Of a stretch of 64,000 nucleotides of DNA, positions 21,171 through 31,884 are shown one piece after another (position 1 is the first letter of the stretch; every line of letters begins with the position of its first letter). The notes under the pieces were generated by a model. The model saw only the letters and a program-made list of their open reading frames with translations, was not told where the DNA came from and searched no databases. Source of the stretch: Aspidapion aeneum (taxonomy: Eukaryota; Arthropoda; Insecta; Coleoptera; Brentidae); assembly GCA_963576565.1 (NCBI GenBank), contig OY755039.1:24690602-24754601 (forward strand), given 5' to 3'. The translations under genes were made by a program, and so were the position numbers.

Positions 21171-22510
21171 CTGAGGGCACGGCAGTGCCTCGCCAAGTTC
21201 GCGCGCCATAACCATTTTTTCTTGAAACTTTCCAGCCGATATTTGACCTACCTAAAACTCTTGCACGGTCGTAGATATCCATGGAGTTAACAACCCCTCC
21301 AAGTTTCATGAAATTCCATAAAGTAGTAAAGTAGTTACGAAATTTCAAAAAACGTCGAAATTGCCACTCATTGACTCATTCACTCACTCATGTATAGATC
21401 ACCAATATTCTACTGTACTTCCAGACATGCTACAAAGCTGAAATTTGGCAGACTGATAGAAATTATTACCAAACCCCTGGAAAAAATCAAAAAACCCCAA
21501 AATTTTAATTTACTCCCGTCCCCTATACTTTTAAAGTTTTGTAAAAGTAGCATCGCCAACTTCCAGAAATGCTAGAGAGTTGAGCTTTGGCAGACTGATA
21601 GGAACTATGATAAAACTATAGGAAAAAATCAAAAAACCCCAAAATTTTAATTTACTCCCCTCCCCTATACATTTAAAGTTATGTAAAAGTAGCATTGCCC
21701 ACTTCCAGAAATGCTAGAGAGTTGAGCTTTGGCAGACTGATAGGAACTACGACAAAACTATAGGAAAAAATTATAACACCCCAAAATTATAATTTACTTC
21801 CCTCCCCTATAAATGTAAAATTAAGTAAAAGTAACATTGCCTACTTCCAGAAATGCTAGAGAGCTGAGCTTTGGAAGACCTATAGTAACTATGATAAAGT
21901 TATAGAAAAAAATTAAAACACCCCCAAATTCTAATTTACTTCCTTCCCCTATAAATGTAAAGTTATGTAAAAGTAACACTGCCCACTTCCAGAAACGCTA
22001 GAGAGCTGAACTTTTTAAGACTGAAAGACAATATGATAAAACTATATGAAAAAAATTAAAAACACCAACATTTTAATTTACTTCCCTCTCCTATAAATGT
22101 AAATTTATATAAAATTAACTGCCCACTTCCAGAAGCGCTAGAGAGCTGAGCGTAGGAAGGCTGATAGAAACTATGATAAAACCATGAGAAAAAATTTAAA
22201 AACCCCAAAATTTTCATGTATTCTCCTCTCCTATAAATGTAAAGTTATGTAAAAGTAACATTTCCCACTTCCGGAAACGCTAGAGAGCTGGGCATTGGAA
22301 GACTGATAGGAACTATGATAAAACTATAGGAAAAAATTTAAAAACACGAAAATTTTAATTCACTTCCCTCCCCTATACATGTAAATTTATGTAAAAGTAA
22401 CATTGTCCACTTTCAGAAACGCTAGAGAGCTGAGCTTTGGAAGGCTGATAGGAACTATGAGAAAACCATGAGAAAAAATTCAAAAACCTCAAAATTTTAA
22501 GTAAGGCATT
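21171..22510. repeat. FB1 right satellite array, about 8 units of 143 bp
   Basis: Inverted relative to the left array. The landmark CAGAAA.GCTAGAGAGCTGAG recurs about every 143 bp from 21425 to 22430, each unit with a CCCTCCCCTATA tract. The innermost segment (21171-21410) mirrors 18370-18612. Confidence 0.85.
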
Positions 22511-22588
22511 GCAAAAGTTTTGAACAATATTCCGCATATTTTACTACTTTAAAACATTAATATTATTCAGTTCTTTTAAAAGAAGTGA

Positions 22589-22966
22589 AATCATAACAAA
22601 AACATTTCATGTAAAAAAAGCCAAGTACGCGAAAATGTCATTCCGCAAAAAGAATTGAGATGAAAGTAAAGCCAATTTGTATTGGAGAATACAAATTTCA
22701 AAATGAAAGGTTCTTACTAGTTTGGAAATGTTTTTCTAAAGTTGGCTATTACGGCTGTAAATGACTCTTAGGCGCAGTGCTAAATTGAACATAAAGAAGT
22801 TTGGCTGTAATTGCAAAGTTAAAAAAAACATTTCCAAACTGGTAAGAACCTTTCATTTTGAAATTTGTATTGGAAGACTTGGCTTTACTTTTATCTCAAT
22901 TCTTTTAACGGAATGCCAATTACGCGTACTGGGCTTTTTTTTAAATGAAATGTTTTTGTTATGATT
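22589..22966. repeat. FB1 right terminal hairpin
   Basis: A second copy of the terminal hairpin. Its arms share AAGCCAAGTACGCGAAAAT and CTAGTTTGGAAATGTTTTT with the left one. Confidence 0.85.
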
Positions 22967-23379
22967 AAGTATTTGTTAATGAAATGGGCGCTAAGTAGCA
23001 AATTTTTGGGGAAAAAGAAAAGGCGAAAATTTCAGAAAAATTAAATAATTTAAAGAAAAAAACACTAAGGACTAAACATTTTTGAAAAAAATGGGATCAA
23101 ATGAAAAATGACGAATTATGGAAATTTCGTTTGGAGACGCCAATTTTTAGCTAGAGGGGGCTAAACCTGTGCTCCTGCATTACTTGTGATCTGACAATTA
23201 TAAGTATATTAATCAAATTTTATTTGCAAACATTCCAACTGAACTACGCTTTAAATTAATACATATGTGTAAATACATTCAAATATTCATACCTAGGTAT
23301 GCCTATAATATTCTCTACAAACTCATTTATCAGGTTTCCATACCGTTTTTATATATATATTTATCGGTTTCACAACGTT
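22967..23379. other. Non-coding sequence
   Basis: No gene or bounded repeat seen. Confidence 0.45.
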
Positions 23380-24110
23380 CTACGTTTTCCGATACCCAAT
23401 CTCCACTCGTTTCTGTTTGCCCATAATTCATCATCTAGGCCTCTTATTCTTATTTCACTGTCTATTCCTTCTCTCCAGCTTTTCCTCGGCCTTCCTCGTT
23501 TTCTTCGGCCAGTTGGTTTCCATTGTAATATTTGTTTAGGTAGTCTTCCATCATCCATTCTTTGTACATGTCCGTACCACACCAGTTGTTTTATTCTTAT
23601 ATCATCCAATAAAGTACGTTCACCCACTATCATAATTTCTCTTATTCTTTGATTTGTAACTCTTTCTCTTTTTGATTTCCTTGCTGCTCTTCTCCAATAG
23701 TCCATCTCCGTAGCGAAAATATTTTTTTCTGTTCTATCTTTGATTGGCAATACTTCCGAGCCGTATGTAATAATACTTTTTACAATGGTGTTATATATAA
23801 GCTTTTTGTTATATTTTGATATACTTTGGTCCCAAATTATTCCATTTAATAAAGTTATTGCTTTTTTTCCTTGTACGTTTCGATCTTTTATAGCTTTGTC
23901 TAGTGTTCCGTCAGCTGTAATTTTTAGACCTAAGTATTTATACTCATCACAGGACTGAATTCGCTGCCCAGTATTTAAGATTAGATCCTGTTTTATTCCA
24001 CCAATACACATATACTCTGTCTTATTGATATTAATATCTAGTCCCTACTTATTGGACTCTTCTATTACTTTTCGTGTCATATATTCGAGGTCGTTATAAT
24101 CGTTATTACC
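23380..24110 (-). pseudogene. 5'-truncated LINE, C-terminal half of ORF2
   Basis: The minus strand reads as one 213-residue frame (23370-24011) corresponding to the region just after the reverse transcriptase catalytic core and the C-terminal domain: YKYLGLKITADGTLDKAI, LIYNTIVKSIITYGSE, the WYGHVQRMDDGRLPKQIL motif and a basic GRRKRGRPRKSW stretch. Upstream, to about 24110, a frame-shifted continuation (EYMTRKVIEES-like) extends the homology. The catalytic FADD motif is not present, so the copy is 5'-truncated. The organisation fits RTE/endonuclease-RT-type LINEs; the clade is uncertain. Confidence 0.8.
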
Positions 24111-24420
24111 TTAAATTGCAGATTATTCAATTTTTTAGAGTGCGGAAAATTTTTTAAAATATTTTTATTTGGTTGCCCTCTGAAACAGAGGCTACCTGTT
24201 TGCCTTGCCCTTTGTCACGCCCCTGTTACATTTTTGTCGTGCACAAAAAGGTATCAACTGAAAAAATTGGTTAAGAATGAATAAAGTTGTACCTTAGAAA
24301 ATTAGGTGCTGATTTAACCCTTTGTGTAAAGTCATTGGCGTACACCTTTGGCAAGTGGCATAAAAATATTCAAGTTTTAAAAGAATGCGCCATCTTGAAT
24401 TTTACTAAAACTACAAATTA

Positions 24421-24433
24421 TGGAAACGACATA
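24421..24433. repeat. SINE target duplication, left
   Basis: TGGAAACGACATA occurs here and again at 24826-24838, exactly flanking the SINE. Confidence 0.95.
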
Positions 24434-24825
24434 TTTTTTTTTTTCCTGATTTGGTAACCGTGACTCTTTCGCCGACACTAAGGCCGCCATTTCGGAACGC
24501 CTAATTGCACGGGTCATCGGCCACCTTTGGAACCCCAGACCGGGTATTTTTTTTATCCGGTCCTTTTGTCCCTTAGAATGGCCTACCGACTGAAGGAGTG
24601 TGTTACAAAGTCCGCCTTCACGAGATATCCGACCTCATCCGGCCTGGTTACCGGCGTGAATGAAGGGGTAGGACAATATTACATTTTACACTCCCCAGGA
24701 ATCCTATAAATGTCTGCCGCACCCGACCTCGGCAACCGACGGGGATCGAACCCGCCACTGTAGCAAGCGAGATTCCTTAACTCACTCGTGTTCAATGCGC
24801 GAACGCACTGAGCCACCACGGCTAC
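24434..24825 (-). mobile_element. tRNA-derived SINE, 392 bp
   Basis: Read on the minus strand, the element starts GTAGCCGTGGTGGCTCAGTG (A-box TGGCTCAGTG) and has a B-box GGGTTCGATCCC about 75 bases in. It then has a non-tRNA body and ends in an A-tract (plus-strand T run 24434-24444). A 13-bp direct repeat flanks it. These are the hallmarks of a tRNA-headed SINE inserted by LINE machinery using target-primed reverse transcription. The head would serve as the RNA polymerase III promoter. No coding capacity. Confidence 0.93.
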
Positions 24826-24991
24826 TGGAAACGACATAATGTAGTACAAGGCCCAAGCTTTTGGTTAAGCCCGTTCCCATTATTAAACAGTCATTGATAA
24901 ATCCACAGCAGAACAAAACAACCGTTTTGTACCTACGTTACACAGTGTTAAATCAGTACCTATTTCGTTATGGTACAACATTTTTCAGTTC

Positions 24992-25190
24992 CCACATAGA
25001 ACAAAAATCACATCAACATTAAATTAACGTGAACAAAAATAATAAAGTTATTTTTTACCAGAAAACAACCTCATACCATGTAATATTTGTTTTGTTAAAT
25101 CTACATGCTTAAAGATAACTTAAAAACAAGGAAAAATCAAGCTATAGAAATGTAATTTTTGCTGAAGTTTCTGGTGCTGTGTATAAATTC
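24992..25190. repeat. End fragment of the MITE family seen at 47463-48442
   Basis: Starts CCACATAGAACAAAAATCAC and matches, in inverted orientation, about 200 bp of the right end of the element at 48245-48442 (TTTACCAGAAAACAACCTCA, ATGTAATATTTGTTTTGTTA). Only one end is present. Confidence 0.75.
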
Positions 25191-25226
25191 TTTTTTTCCC
25201 TCGTTATCTTCATGTACCAAACTCAC

Positions 25227-27740
25227 AAAATAAACATAGCTCCATCTACAGGTATGGTACCGGTCTCACAACATAAAAAAATTAATTAGTATTTATTTCA
25301 ACTAGATAGGACAGTCGTATATATAAAATATTGTATAACTACAAGGGTAAATTATTTATTTTAAATACAACAACTAAAAATCTGGATGCATTACTTACTA
25401 CTTAGTACAATACATTCCATCTAGGTTATCTCTTTTCTTTGTGTTTCCTTTAGGGATTTCAATTCGCTTTCTCTTTAAAGCTCTAACAACATGGTCCAAA
25501 TCGTTACATGTAAATGATTTTAATCCCAATTTTAAATAAGATAACAATGGCAAATCTTGCAAAATTTTGTCAATGTTCATTTTAAAAATTAATTTCAAAC
25601 TCAGATCTAGTTTTTCCAATTTACTTAAACATTTAAAATCAGAATCTTTGACTTGTATTAACTTGCTGTGGCTTATTTTAAGAACTTTTAAATAATTTAA
25701 CTTTTGAAATAAATTTTTTTGAGAAATAATTTATTATGTTGTAATGCATATCCAATATTTCTAGATTAACAAGGTTGTTTATTCCTGGAGGAATAGTTGT
25801 GAGCTCGTTAAAACTTAAATCTAATTCTTTTAGCTTAGGTTAATTAGTAAAAGCTTTTTCATTTATATAGTTAATTTCGTTCATTCCCAGGCTTAAACTT
25901 CTAAATCTGGAGTGTTTTTAAAAACATTTTAAACTTCCATTAGTTTATTATCATACAAACTCAAAGGTTTTAATTTGGTTAAGACTTTAAAATAATCCTC
26001 TTCAATATGTTTAATTTTATTAAAACTTAAATGGACTATAGTAACTTCTGGAAAATTTTCAAAACTTCCTGATGGAACTTCCTCCAAACTATTCTTGTGG
26101 AGATTCAATAATAGCTTATAGTTTTGAATCTTCAAAGGTTGATTCCTATTGAAAAGCTAATTGATACAATGAATAACTGCTGCTAAACATGTACAAGTTT
26201 GAGATAAGAATTTTGGTAGTGCTGATATGAACAGTAGCAAAATTAGGTATTTATAATTCTGAAACAAACACATACAAAAATATAAAAAAATAATTTAGAT
26301 GGTCCGCATTAGTTTTTAAACCTTCACTTTTTAATGAAGTTTTTGAACACGTCATAGCATCAAGTTAGATCGCATCGCAATAATTTAAAAATGCTTTTTT
26401 TTAACAGAAACTTTGGATTAACAATAAGCATAAATCCGTTTTTTGTAATTTCTTTTAAATATTAGTGTGTTAAAACTAAAAAAAAATTGGACCTATTAAC
26501 GTGTCGCTATATTCAGTGGCGTTCCGAACATAATTTTTTTAAAGAAAATATGTATTCAAAAAACGATGCCTTACAGAATTAACTATAAAAAAACAAACGG
26601 TGGAATTTTTTTGATCTTTTAGAAATCACTAAAAGAAACTAAAAAAAAACCAGAGTATGTATATAAGGCAAAAATCGGTTGGTGTCGTTTTTTACAAAAC
26701 GCTGTAAAACTCTAAGCTTTTTAGGATTTTAATGTTATTTTTTAGAAATGCAAAATACTTTTGCTTTTGTTTTAACGATAATATTCAAACAAATATAATT
26801 GTTCGGTTAATGGAATGATTTTTGTTGCTTACAGTTTTTTTTTAATAATTTACTCCCTAGGTGGCGTGCAATTTACTAACATGAATTTTTGAAATCCTAA
26901 CTTCTTTTGGCGTTCATTTTTTTGCGAAATTAAATGTAAATTAAAATATTCAACAATATGATCTGTCAATTTGACATTTGCACTTAAAGGAAGGTTCTTA
27001 TTTTTTACTTTGGGTATTAAGCTTTACTTGTGACCTAATGTTGACATATAACAAACAATAATATCATTTTTCGGAAGAGGTAGAAATGACTAGAAATAGT
27101 TTTTTGTGAAATGCACAAAAGCTAAGAACTAAAACTTAACCCTTGTATCTTAGAAACCATAGGTCGAAGGATGTTGTGGCAATATTATTTATTCATCAGG
27201 GCATCAAGATCTAAAACATACTGCAATTTAAAAGAAATCCGACCGAAGGCCACTTCTCGTAAGCTCCGGGCAGGACCCTTTACGATTTGATGACCCTTGT
27301 AGGAAAAACCATACTAATTTTAAAAGCTTTCTTAGAAAAAGTGTCACCTTATCATCAAAGCCCACGATTTTAGTAAGGTAGGCAAGCTAATTATTGCCAT
27401 GTTCCTAAATCATTCCACGTGTTGAGATCAACTAATCCAACGCAACAAAAAAGTGTTTAGTCGGCCAAGGCATGCGAATAAGAACAATGGAAAATTTTTT
27501 CACCTCGCTATTTAAAATTCCACGTGTTTTCACCTTCTTATCAGCTTTTTAACCGAGATAAAATAGTGAAAAAAATACATACGGTAAGTTCTAAGGCACA
27601 TGTTTTTTTGTTGGAGTATTGCTGTCTTTAATATGTAGACGTTTCTTGAAATCGTTAGGATTTCAATTAATTTACGGTTGCCTAATATTGCCATCCATAG
27701 GTAGGTCTGCTTCCTATGCAATACGGATAGGCAAATCCAT
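25227..27740. repeat. Segmental duplication, copy A
   Basis: Direct tandem copy of 27966-30630. It contains the broken LRR paralogue and its upstream region. Homology runs from AAACATAGCTCCATCTACAG to the CTATGCAATACGGATAGGCA segment. Confidence 0.9.
25398..26254 (-). pseudogene. Broken paralogue of the secreted LRR gene
   Basis: Collinear with the intact gene at 28155-29012, but disabled several ways. The start codon is ATA (26252-26254) instead of ATG. A glutamine codon near the N-terminus has become TAG (within NQLLNR). Small indels shift the frame in the middle (about 25715-25730 and about 25908-25925). The C-terminal 73 residues and the stop codon are intact, and a splice-acceptor-like TTTCAG still precedes the start position. 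It retains about eight leucine-rich repeats' worth of sequence. The mutations suggest loss of function after duplication; transcription cannot be judged. Confidence 0.9.
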
Positions 27741-28085
27741 ATAAGGATATATGACATTGAGCAACTGGTAAAAAAATATAGCCGAAACAAAAACTTACGG
27801 TTTTTTTGGCCCATATTTATATTATAAATATAAAAAAATCAGCAGTTAATATGTATTTTAAACTGATCTATAATTTAAATATCGACGGGTTTTAAACTAA
27901 GTTTTAACGCCTGTTTCTGCATAAATTAATTTAGATATATCGCCACGTAACAGCTTAACTAGAAAAAACAAACATAGCTTCATCTACAGATATGGTACCA
28001 GTCTCACAACATTAAAAAATTAATTAGTATTTATTTCAACTAGATAGGACAGGATAAAATATTGTATAACTGTAAAGGCAAATTA

Positions 28086-28091
28086 TTTATT
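28086..28091 (-). terminator. Polyadenylation signal of the LRR gene
   Basis: AATAAA on the minus strand, about 65 bases beyond the stop codon at 28155-28157. Confidence 0.6.
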
Positions 28092-28154
28092 TTAAACATA
28101 ACAGCTAAAAATCTGGATGCGTTAGCCTATAATTAAGCTGCTAATAATAAATGT

Positions 28155-29012
28155 CTACTTAGTACAATACATTCCATCTATGTTATCTCTTTTCTTTGTG
28201 TTTCCCTTAGGGATTTCAATTCGCTTTCTCTTTAAAGCCCTAACAATATGGTCCAAATCGTTACATGTAAATGAATTTAATCCTAATTTTAAATAAGATA
28301 ACGATGGCAAATCTTGCAAAATTTTGTCAATGTTCATTTTAGAAATTAAGTTAAAGGCCAAATCTAGTTTTTCCAATTTACTTAAACCTTTAAAATCAGA
28401 ATCTTTGACTTGTGTTAACTTGTTGTCGCTTATTTTAAGAACCTTTAAATTATTTAACTTTTGAAATAATTTTTCTGGGATAGAATTCATTTTGTTGTAA
28501 TGCACATCCAATATTTCTAAATTAACAAGCTTGTTTATTCCTGGTGGAATAGTTGTGAATTCGTTAAAACTTAAATCTAATTCTTTTAGCTTAGGTAAAT
28601 TAGTAAAAGCTTTTTCATTTATATAGTTAATTTCGTTCATTCCCAGGCTTAAAACTTCTAAATCTGGAGTGTGTTGAAAAATATTTTCAACTTCCGTTAG
28701 TTTATTATCGTACAAACTTAAATGTTTTAATTTGGTTAAGCCTTTAAAAGAATCATCTTCAATATGTTTAATTTTATTAAAACTTAAATGGAGTATAGTA
28801 ACTTCTGGAACATTTTCAAAACTTCCTGATGGAAGTTCCTCCAAATTATTCTTGTGGAGATCCAAAAATGGCTTATAGTTTTGAATCTTCAAAGGTTGAT
28901 TCCTATTCAAAAGTTGATTGATACAATTAGTAACTGCTGCTGAAGATGTACAAGTTTGAGATGAGAACTTTGGTAGTGCTGATATGGACAGTAGCAAAAT
29001 TAGGTACTTCAT
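28155..29012 (-). CDS. Secreted leucine-rich-repeat protein
   Basis: A 285-residue protein. Residues 1-19 (MKYLILLLSISALPKFSSQ) form a signal peptide, so the product is probably secreted. A short Cys-containing N-terminal segment (CTSSAAVTNC, about 21-30) is followed by about eight leucine-rich repeats of 22-24 residues (LHLSFNKIKHIEDDSFKGLT and LDLSFNEFTTIPPGINKL are typical) to about residue 245. A C-terminal cap then has LGLNSFTCNDLDHIVRALKR and a final Cys (MYCTK). No transmembrane segment follows, so it is not receptor-like. Directly upstream of the ATG, TGTTTGTTTTAG then AATTATG looks like a splice acceptor, implying a 5' untranslated exon further right. LRR folds bind proteins or ligands; no specific partner can be inferred. 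It is the only apparently intact host gene here. Confidence 0.85.
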   Translation of the reverse strand: MKYLILLLSISALPKFSSQTCTSSAAVTNCINQLLNRNQPLKIQNYKPFLDLHKNNLEELPSGSFENVPEVTILHLSFNKIKHIEDDSFKGLTKLKHLSLYDNKLTEVENIFQHTPDLEVLSLGMNEINYINEKAFTNLPKLKELDLSFNEFTTIPPGINKLVNLEILDVHYNKMNSIPEKLFQKLNNLKVLKISDNKLTQVKDSDFKGLSKLEKLDLAFNLISKMNIDKILQDLPSLSYLKLGLNSFTCNDLDHIVRALKRKRIEIPKGNTKKRDNIDGMYCTK

Positions 29013-29198
29013 AATTCTAAAACAAACACATACAAAAATTTAAAACAATAATTTAGATAGTCCGCTTTAGTTTTTAAACCTTTAATTTCTTAATGAAGTT
29101 TTTCATTACGTCATAGCATCAAGTTTAAAAATGCTTTTGTTTAACAGAAACTTTGGATTAACAATAAGCATAAATCCGTTTTTCGGGCAAAAAAAGAT

Positions 29199-30090
29199 CT
29201 TGCCCGGAGCTTATGGGCGGTGGCTTTCGGTCGGATTTCTTTTAAATATTAGTGTGTTATAGATCTTAATACCCTAATGAAAAGTTTCAAACTAAAAAAT
29301 TGGACCTATTATCATTTCGCTACTTTCACTGACGTTCCCAACATAAATTTTTGTTAAAATTTTTTTATTTAAAAAACGATGCCTTACAGAATTAACTATA
29401 AAAAAACAAACGGTGGAATTTTTTTTGTTTTCTCTTATCTTTTAGAAACCTCTAAAAGAAACTAAAAAAAACCAGAGTATGTATATACAGCAAAAATCGG
29501 TTTGTGTCGTTTTTCACAAAACGCTGTAAAACTCTAAGCTTTTTAGGATTTTAATGTTATTTTTTAGAAATGCAAAATACTTTTGCTTTTGTTTTATCGA
29601 TAATATTCAAACAAATATAATTGTGCGGTTAATGCAATGATTTTTATTGCTTACAGTATTTTTTAAAAAATGTATTAGTTAGGTGGCGTGCAATTTACTA
29701 ACATGAATTTTCGAAATTCTTTTGGCGTTGATTTTTATGAGAAATTAAAAGTAAAATAAAAAAGTTTAACAAATTGATCTGTTAATTTGACATTTGCACT
29801 TAAAGAAAAGTTCTTATTTTTTACTTTGTGTATTAAGCTTTACTTGTGACCTAACGTTTGACATGTAACAAACAATAATATCATTTTTCGGAACAGGTAG
29901 AAATGACTAGAAATAGTTTTTTGTGAAAATGCACAAAAGCTAAGAACTAAAACTTAAACCCTTGTATCATAGAAACCATAGGTCGGAGGATGTTAGGGCA
30001 ATAATAGTTATTCATCAGGGCATCAATATCTAGAACATACTGCAATTTAAAAGAAATCCGACCGAAAGCCACTGCCCGTAAGCTCTGGGC
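29199..30090. mobile_element. Element with 85-bp terminal inverted repeats upstream of the LRR gene
   Basis: The left end (29199-29285: TGCCCGGAGCTTATGGGCGG, TGGCTTTCGGTCGGATTTC) is mirrored at about 30003-30090 (GAAATCCGACCGAAAGCCAC, TGCCCGTAAGCTCTGGGCA). The interior of about 720 bp has no coding sequence. In segmental copy A the right end persists (27226-27290) while most of the left end is deleted (only TTTCTTTTAAATATTAGTG at 26449). The insertion therefore predates the duplication. Confidence 0.65.
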
Positions 30091-30639
30091 AGGATACTTT
30101 ACGCTTTGATGACCCTTGTAGGAAAAACCATACTAATTTTGAAAGGTTTCTTGGAAAAAGTGTGAACATCTTATTATCAAAGGCCACGATTTTAGTAAGG
30201 TAGGTAAGCCAATTATTGCCATGTTCCTAATATTGCCAACCGACTCAAAATCCTGACGTCAATTTTCTGGTGACCCGTATTTGTCCTAGATCATTCCACG
30301 TATTGAGATCAACTAATCCAACGCAACAAAAAAGTGTTCAGTCGGCCCAGAGCATGCGAATAAGAACAATGGATGATTTTTTAATATCGCTATTAAAAAT
30401 TCCACGTGTTTTCGCCTTCTTATAAGCTTTTTAACCGAGACAAAATAGTGAAAAAAATACATAAGGTAAGTCCTAAGGTACATATTTTTTTGTTGGAGTA
30501 TTTTTGTCTTTAATTTGAAGACGTTTCTTGAAATCGTTAGGATTTTAATAGATTTACCGGTGCCTAATATTGCCATCCATGGGTAGATCTGCTTCCTATG
30601 CAATACGGATAGGCAAGTCGATATAAGAATGTGTTCTCT

Positions 30640-31190
30640 ACGCCTCAGATATGTTAATGAAGAATGTGTCGGTCTTATTAAGTCTGACAAATAAATATTT
30701 ATTTGTCCAGACTGGATCGTATTATTTTCTTAAAGAATATTTCTTATTTTGTACGATTTGATAAAAAAATAAAAATGCAATTAAAGTTTTGACCTTTTTT
30801 TATTTTAGTGTTTATAACCATGTTTCGAATATTGCCACTACCTGGCAATATTTGAAACAGATGTTCCAAACATTGTGATTTTACTATGTTTTTTAAAACC
30901 CCTCCAAAAAACATATTATTAAAACTAAAAATAAGTGAATGATTTAAATAAATCTGGCTAAAAATGTTGAACGAAAAAATTTAATTTCTTAAGGTGACAA
31001 TATTTGGCTCAGGTACCTGTAGTCCAGTAGAAAATATAAAGTGGCCTTGTTTTAATGACTTGCAAAAGTTTATTAGAAATAAAGCGATTAAAATGAAAAC
31101 TGTAAACTTTTTAAAGGACCTCTTCGTAGCTTATTAAGGGAGTTCAGTAAAAAACAAATTATTATTTTATTCCCAAAACTCAATCTCCCC
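30640..31190. other. Non-coding sequence
   Basis: No gene. A small hairpin (TTTCGAATATTGCCA...TGGCAATATTTGAAA) lies at about 30822-30858. Confidence 0.45.
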
Positions 31191-31214
31191 ACATTATTAA
31201 ACCAGTATCTATAC

Positions 31215-31665
31215 TAACAAACGTGAAATTTAGTACCCGTGAATTTAAAAATCAAACAAGTTTCGTGGCTAATCAGGTAAAAAGGAGTTTTTGTTTCTCT
31301 CATATTTTTCCGTAGGTAGTTTGAAAGCTTAACCTTACGGGGGTCCAAGATCTAATGGACACCTAATAGGTGTTGACAGTTAACTGTTTCTTCCTTATGG
31401 GACTCCTCACAATACTGCTTGGTCAATGTGACACCCTTGCGAAGTTAATTAGACGGTTTTGTCTCTAATCCTATGTAAATAGTGAGAAAACTCTAGCAAG
31501 AATCGCCATCTACCAAGATACGAGAGAGGAGTCCCATAAGGACGAAACAGTTAATTATCAACACTTATTAGGTGCCCATTAGATCTTGGATCCCCGTGAC
31601 GTTAAGCTTTCAAGTTAGCCACGGAAAAATATGAGAGAAACAAATACTCCTTTTTAACTGATTAT
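31215..31665. repeat. Repeat K, rearranged inverted copy
   Basis: The first part (about 31215-31525) is K in reverse orientation. The second part (about 31535-31665) returns in forward orientation, so TTAGATCTTGGA...CGGAAAAATATGAGAGAAAC appears twice, facing outward. The result is a foldback with arms of about 120 bp. Confidence 0.8.
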
Positions 31666-31884
31666 CTTTACCTTCCATGTGTGAAAAAAAATTGTTTTCG
31701 CACCCTAGTAGACCACTGATTTAATCATAATCAATCAAAAGTTACTACTGTTTTCATTTTGTCAATGTATCAAGCTTTACCGTGGGAAATTGCATTTAGA
31801 TTTTGACGTCACAAGAAAAAAACTGACAAAAAGTTCATAATAAAGGAGAAGGTGTAATCATAGTTAGTGCTATAATTCAGGTGC

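Larger units (their letters stand above)
17232..22966. mobile_element. Giant foldback element FB1, 5.7 kb
   Basis: A large inverted repeat. The left arm (17232-about 18612) and right arm (about 21171-22966) mirror each other. Each arm has three parts, from the outside in: a terminal hairpin, an array of about 140-bp satellite units (about five on the left, eight on the right), and an inner segment (TGAGTGAGTGAG, then GGAATTCCATGAAACTTGG, then GGCGAGGCACTGCCGTGCCC). The loop (18613-21170) holds two copies of repeat K and other sequence. The outermost bases are AATCATAAC and GTTATGATT. No transposase is visible. The architecture matches foldback-type elements known from Drosophila, whose arms are tandem arrays, but sequence kinship was not tested. 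Confidence 0.75.
27966..30630. repeat. Segmental duplication, copy B
   Basis: The copy holding the intact LRR gene. It lies about 225 bp from copy A in the same orientation. Relative to copy A it includes an extra inverted-repeat end near 29185-29245 (see the 29199-30090 entry). Confidence 0.9.

Noticed and set aside
30313..30690. 125-codon minus-strand frame upstream of the LRR gene, with a relative at 27530-27814
   Set aside because: It is conserved between the two halves only because both lie in the segmental duplication; no domain is recognised and the two frames diverge freely.
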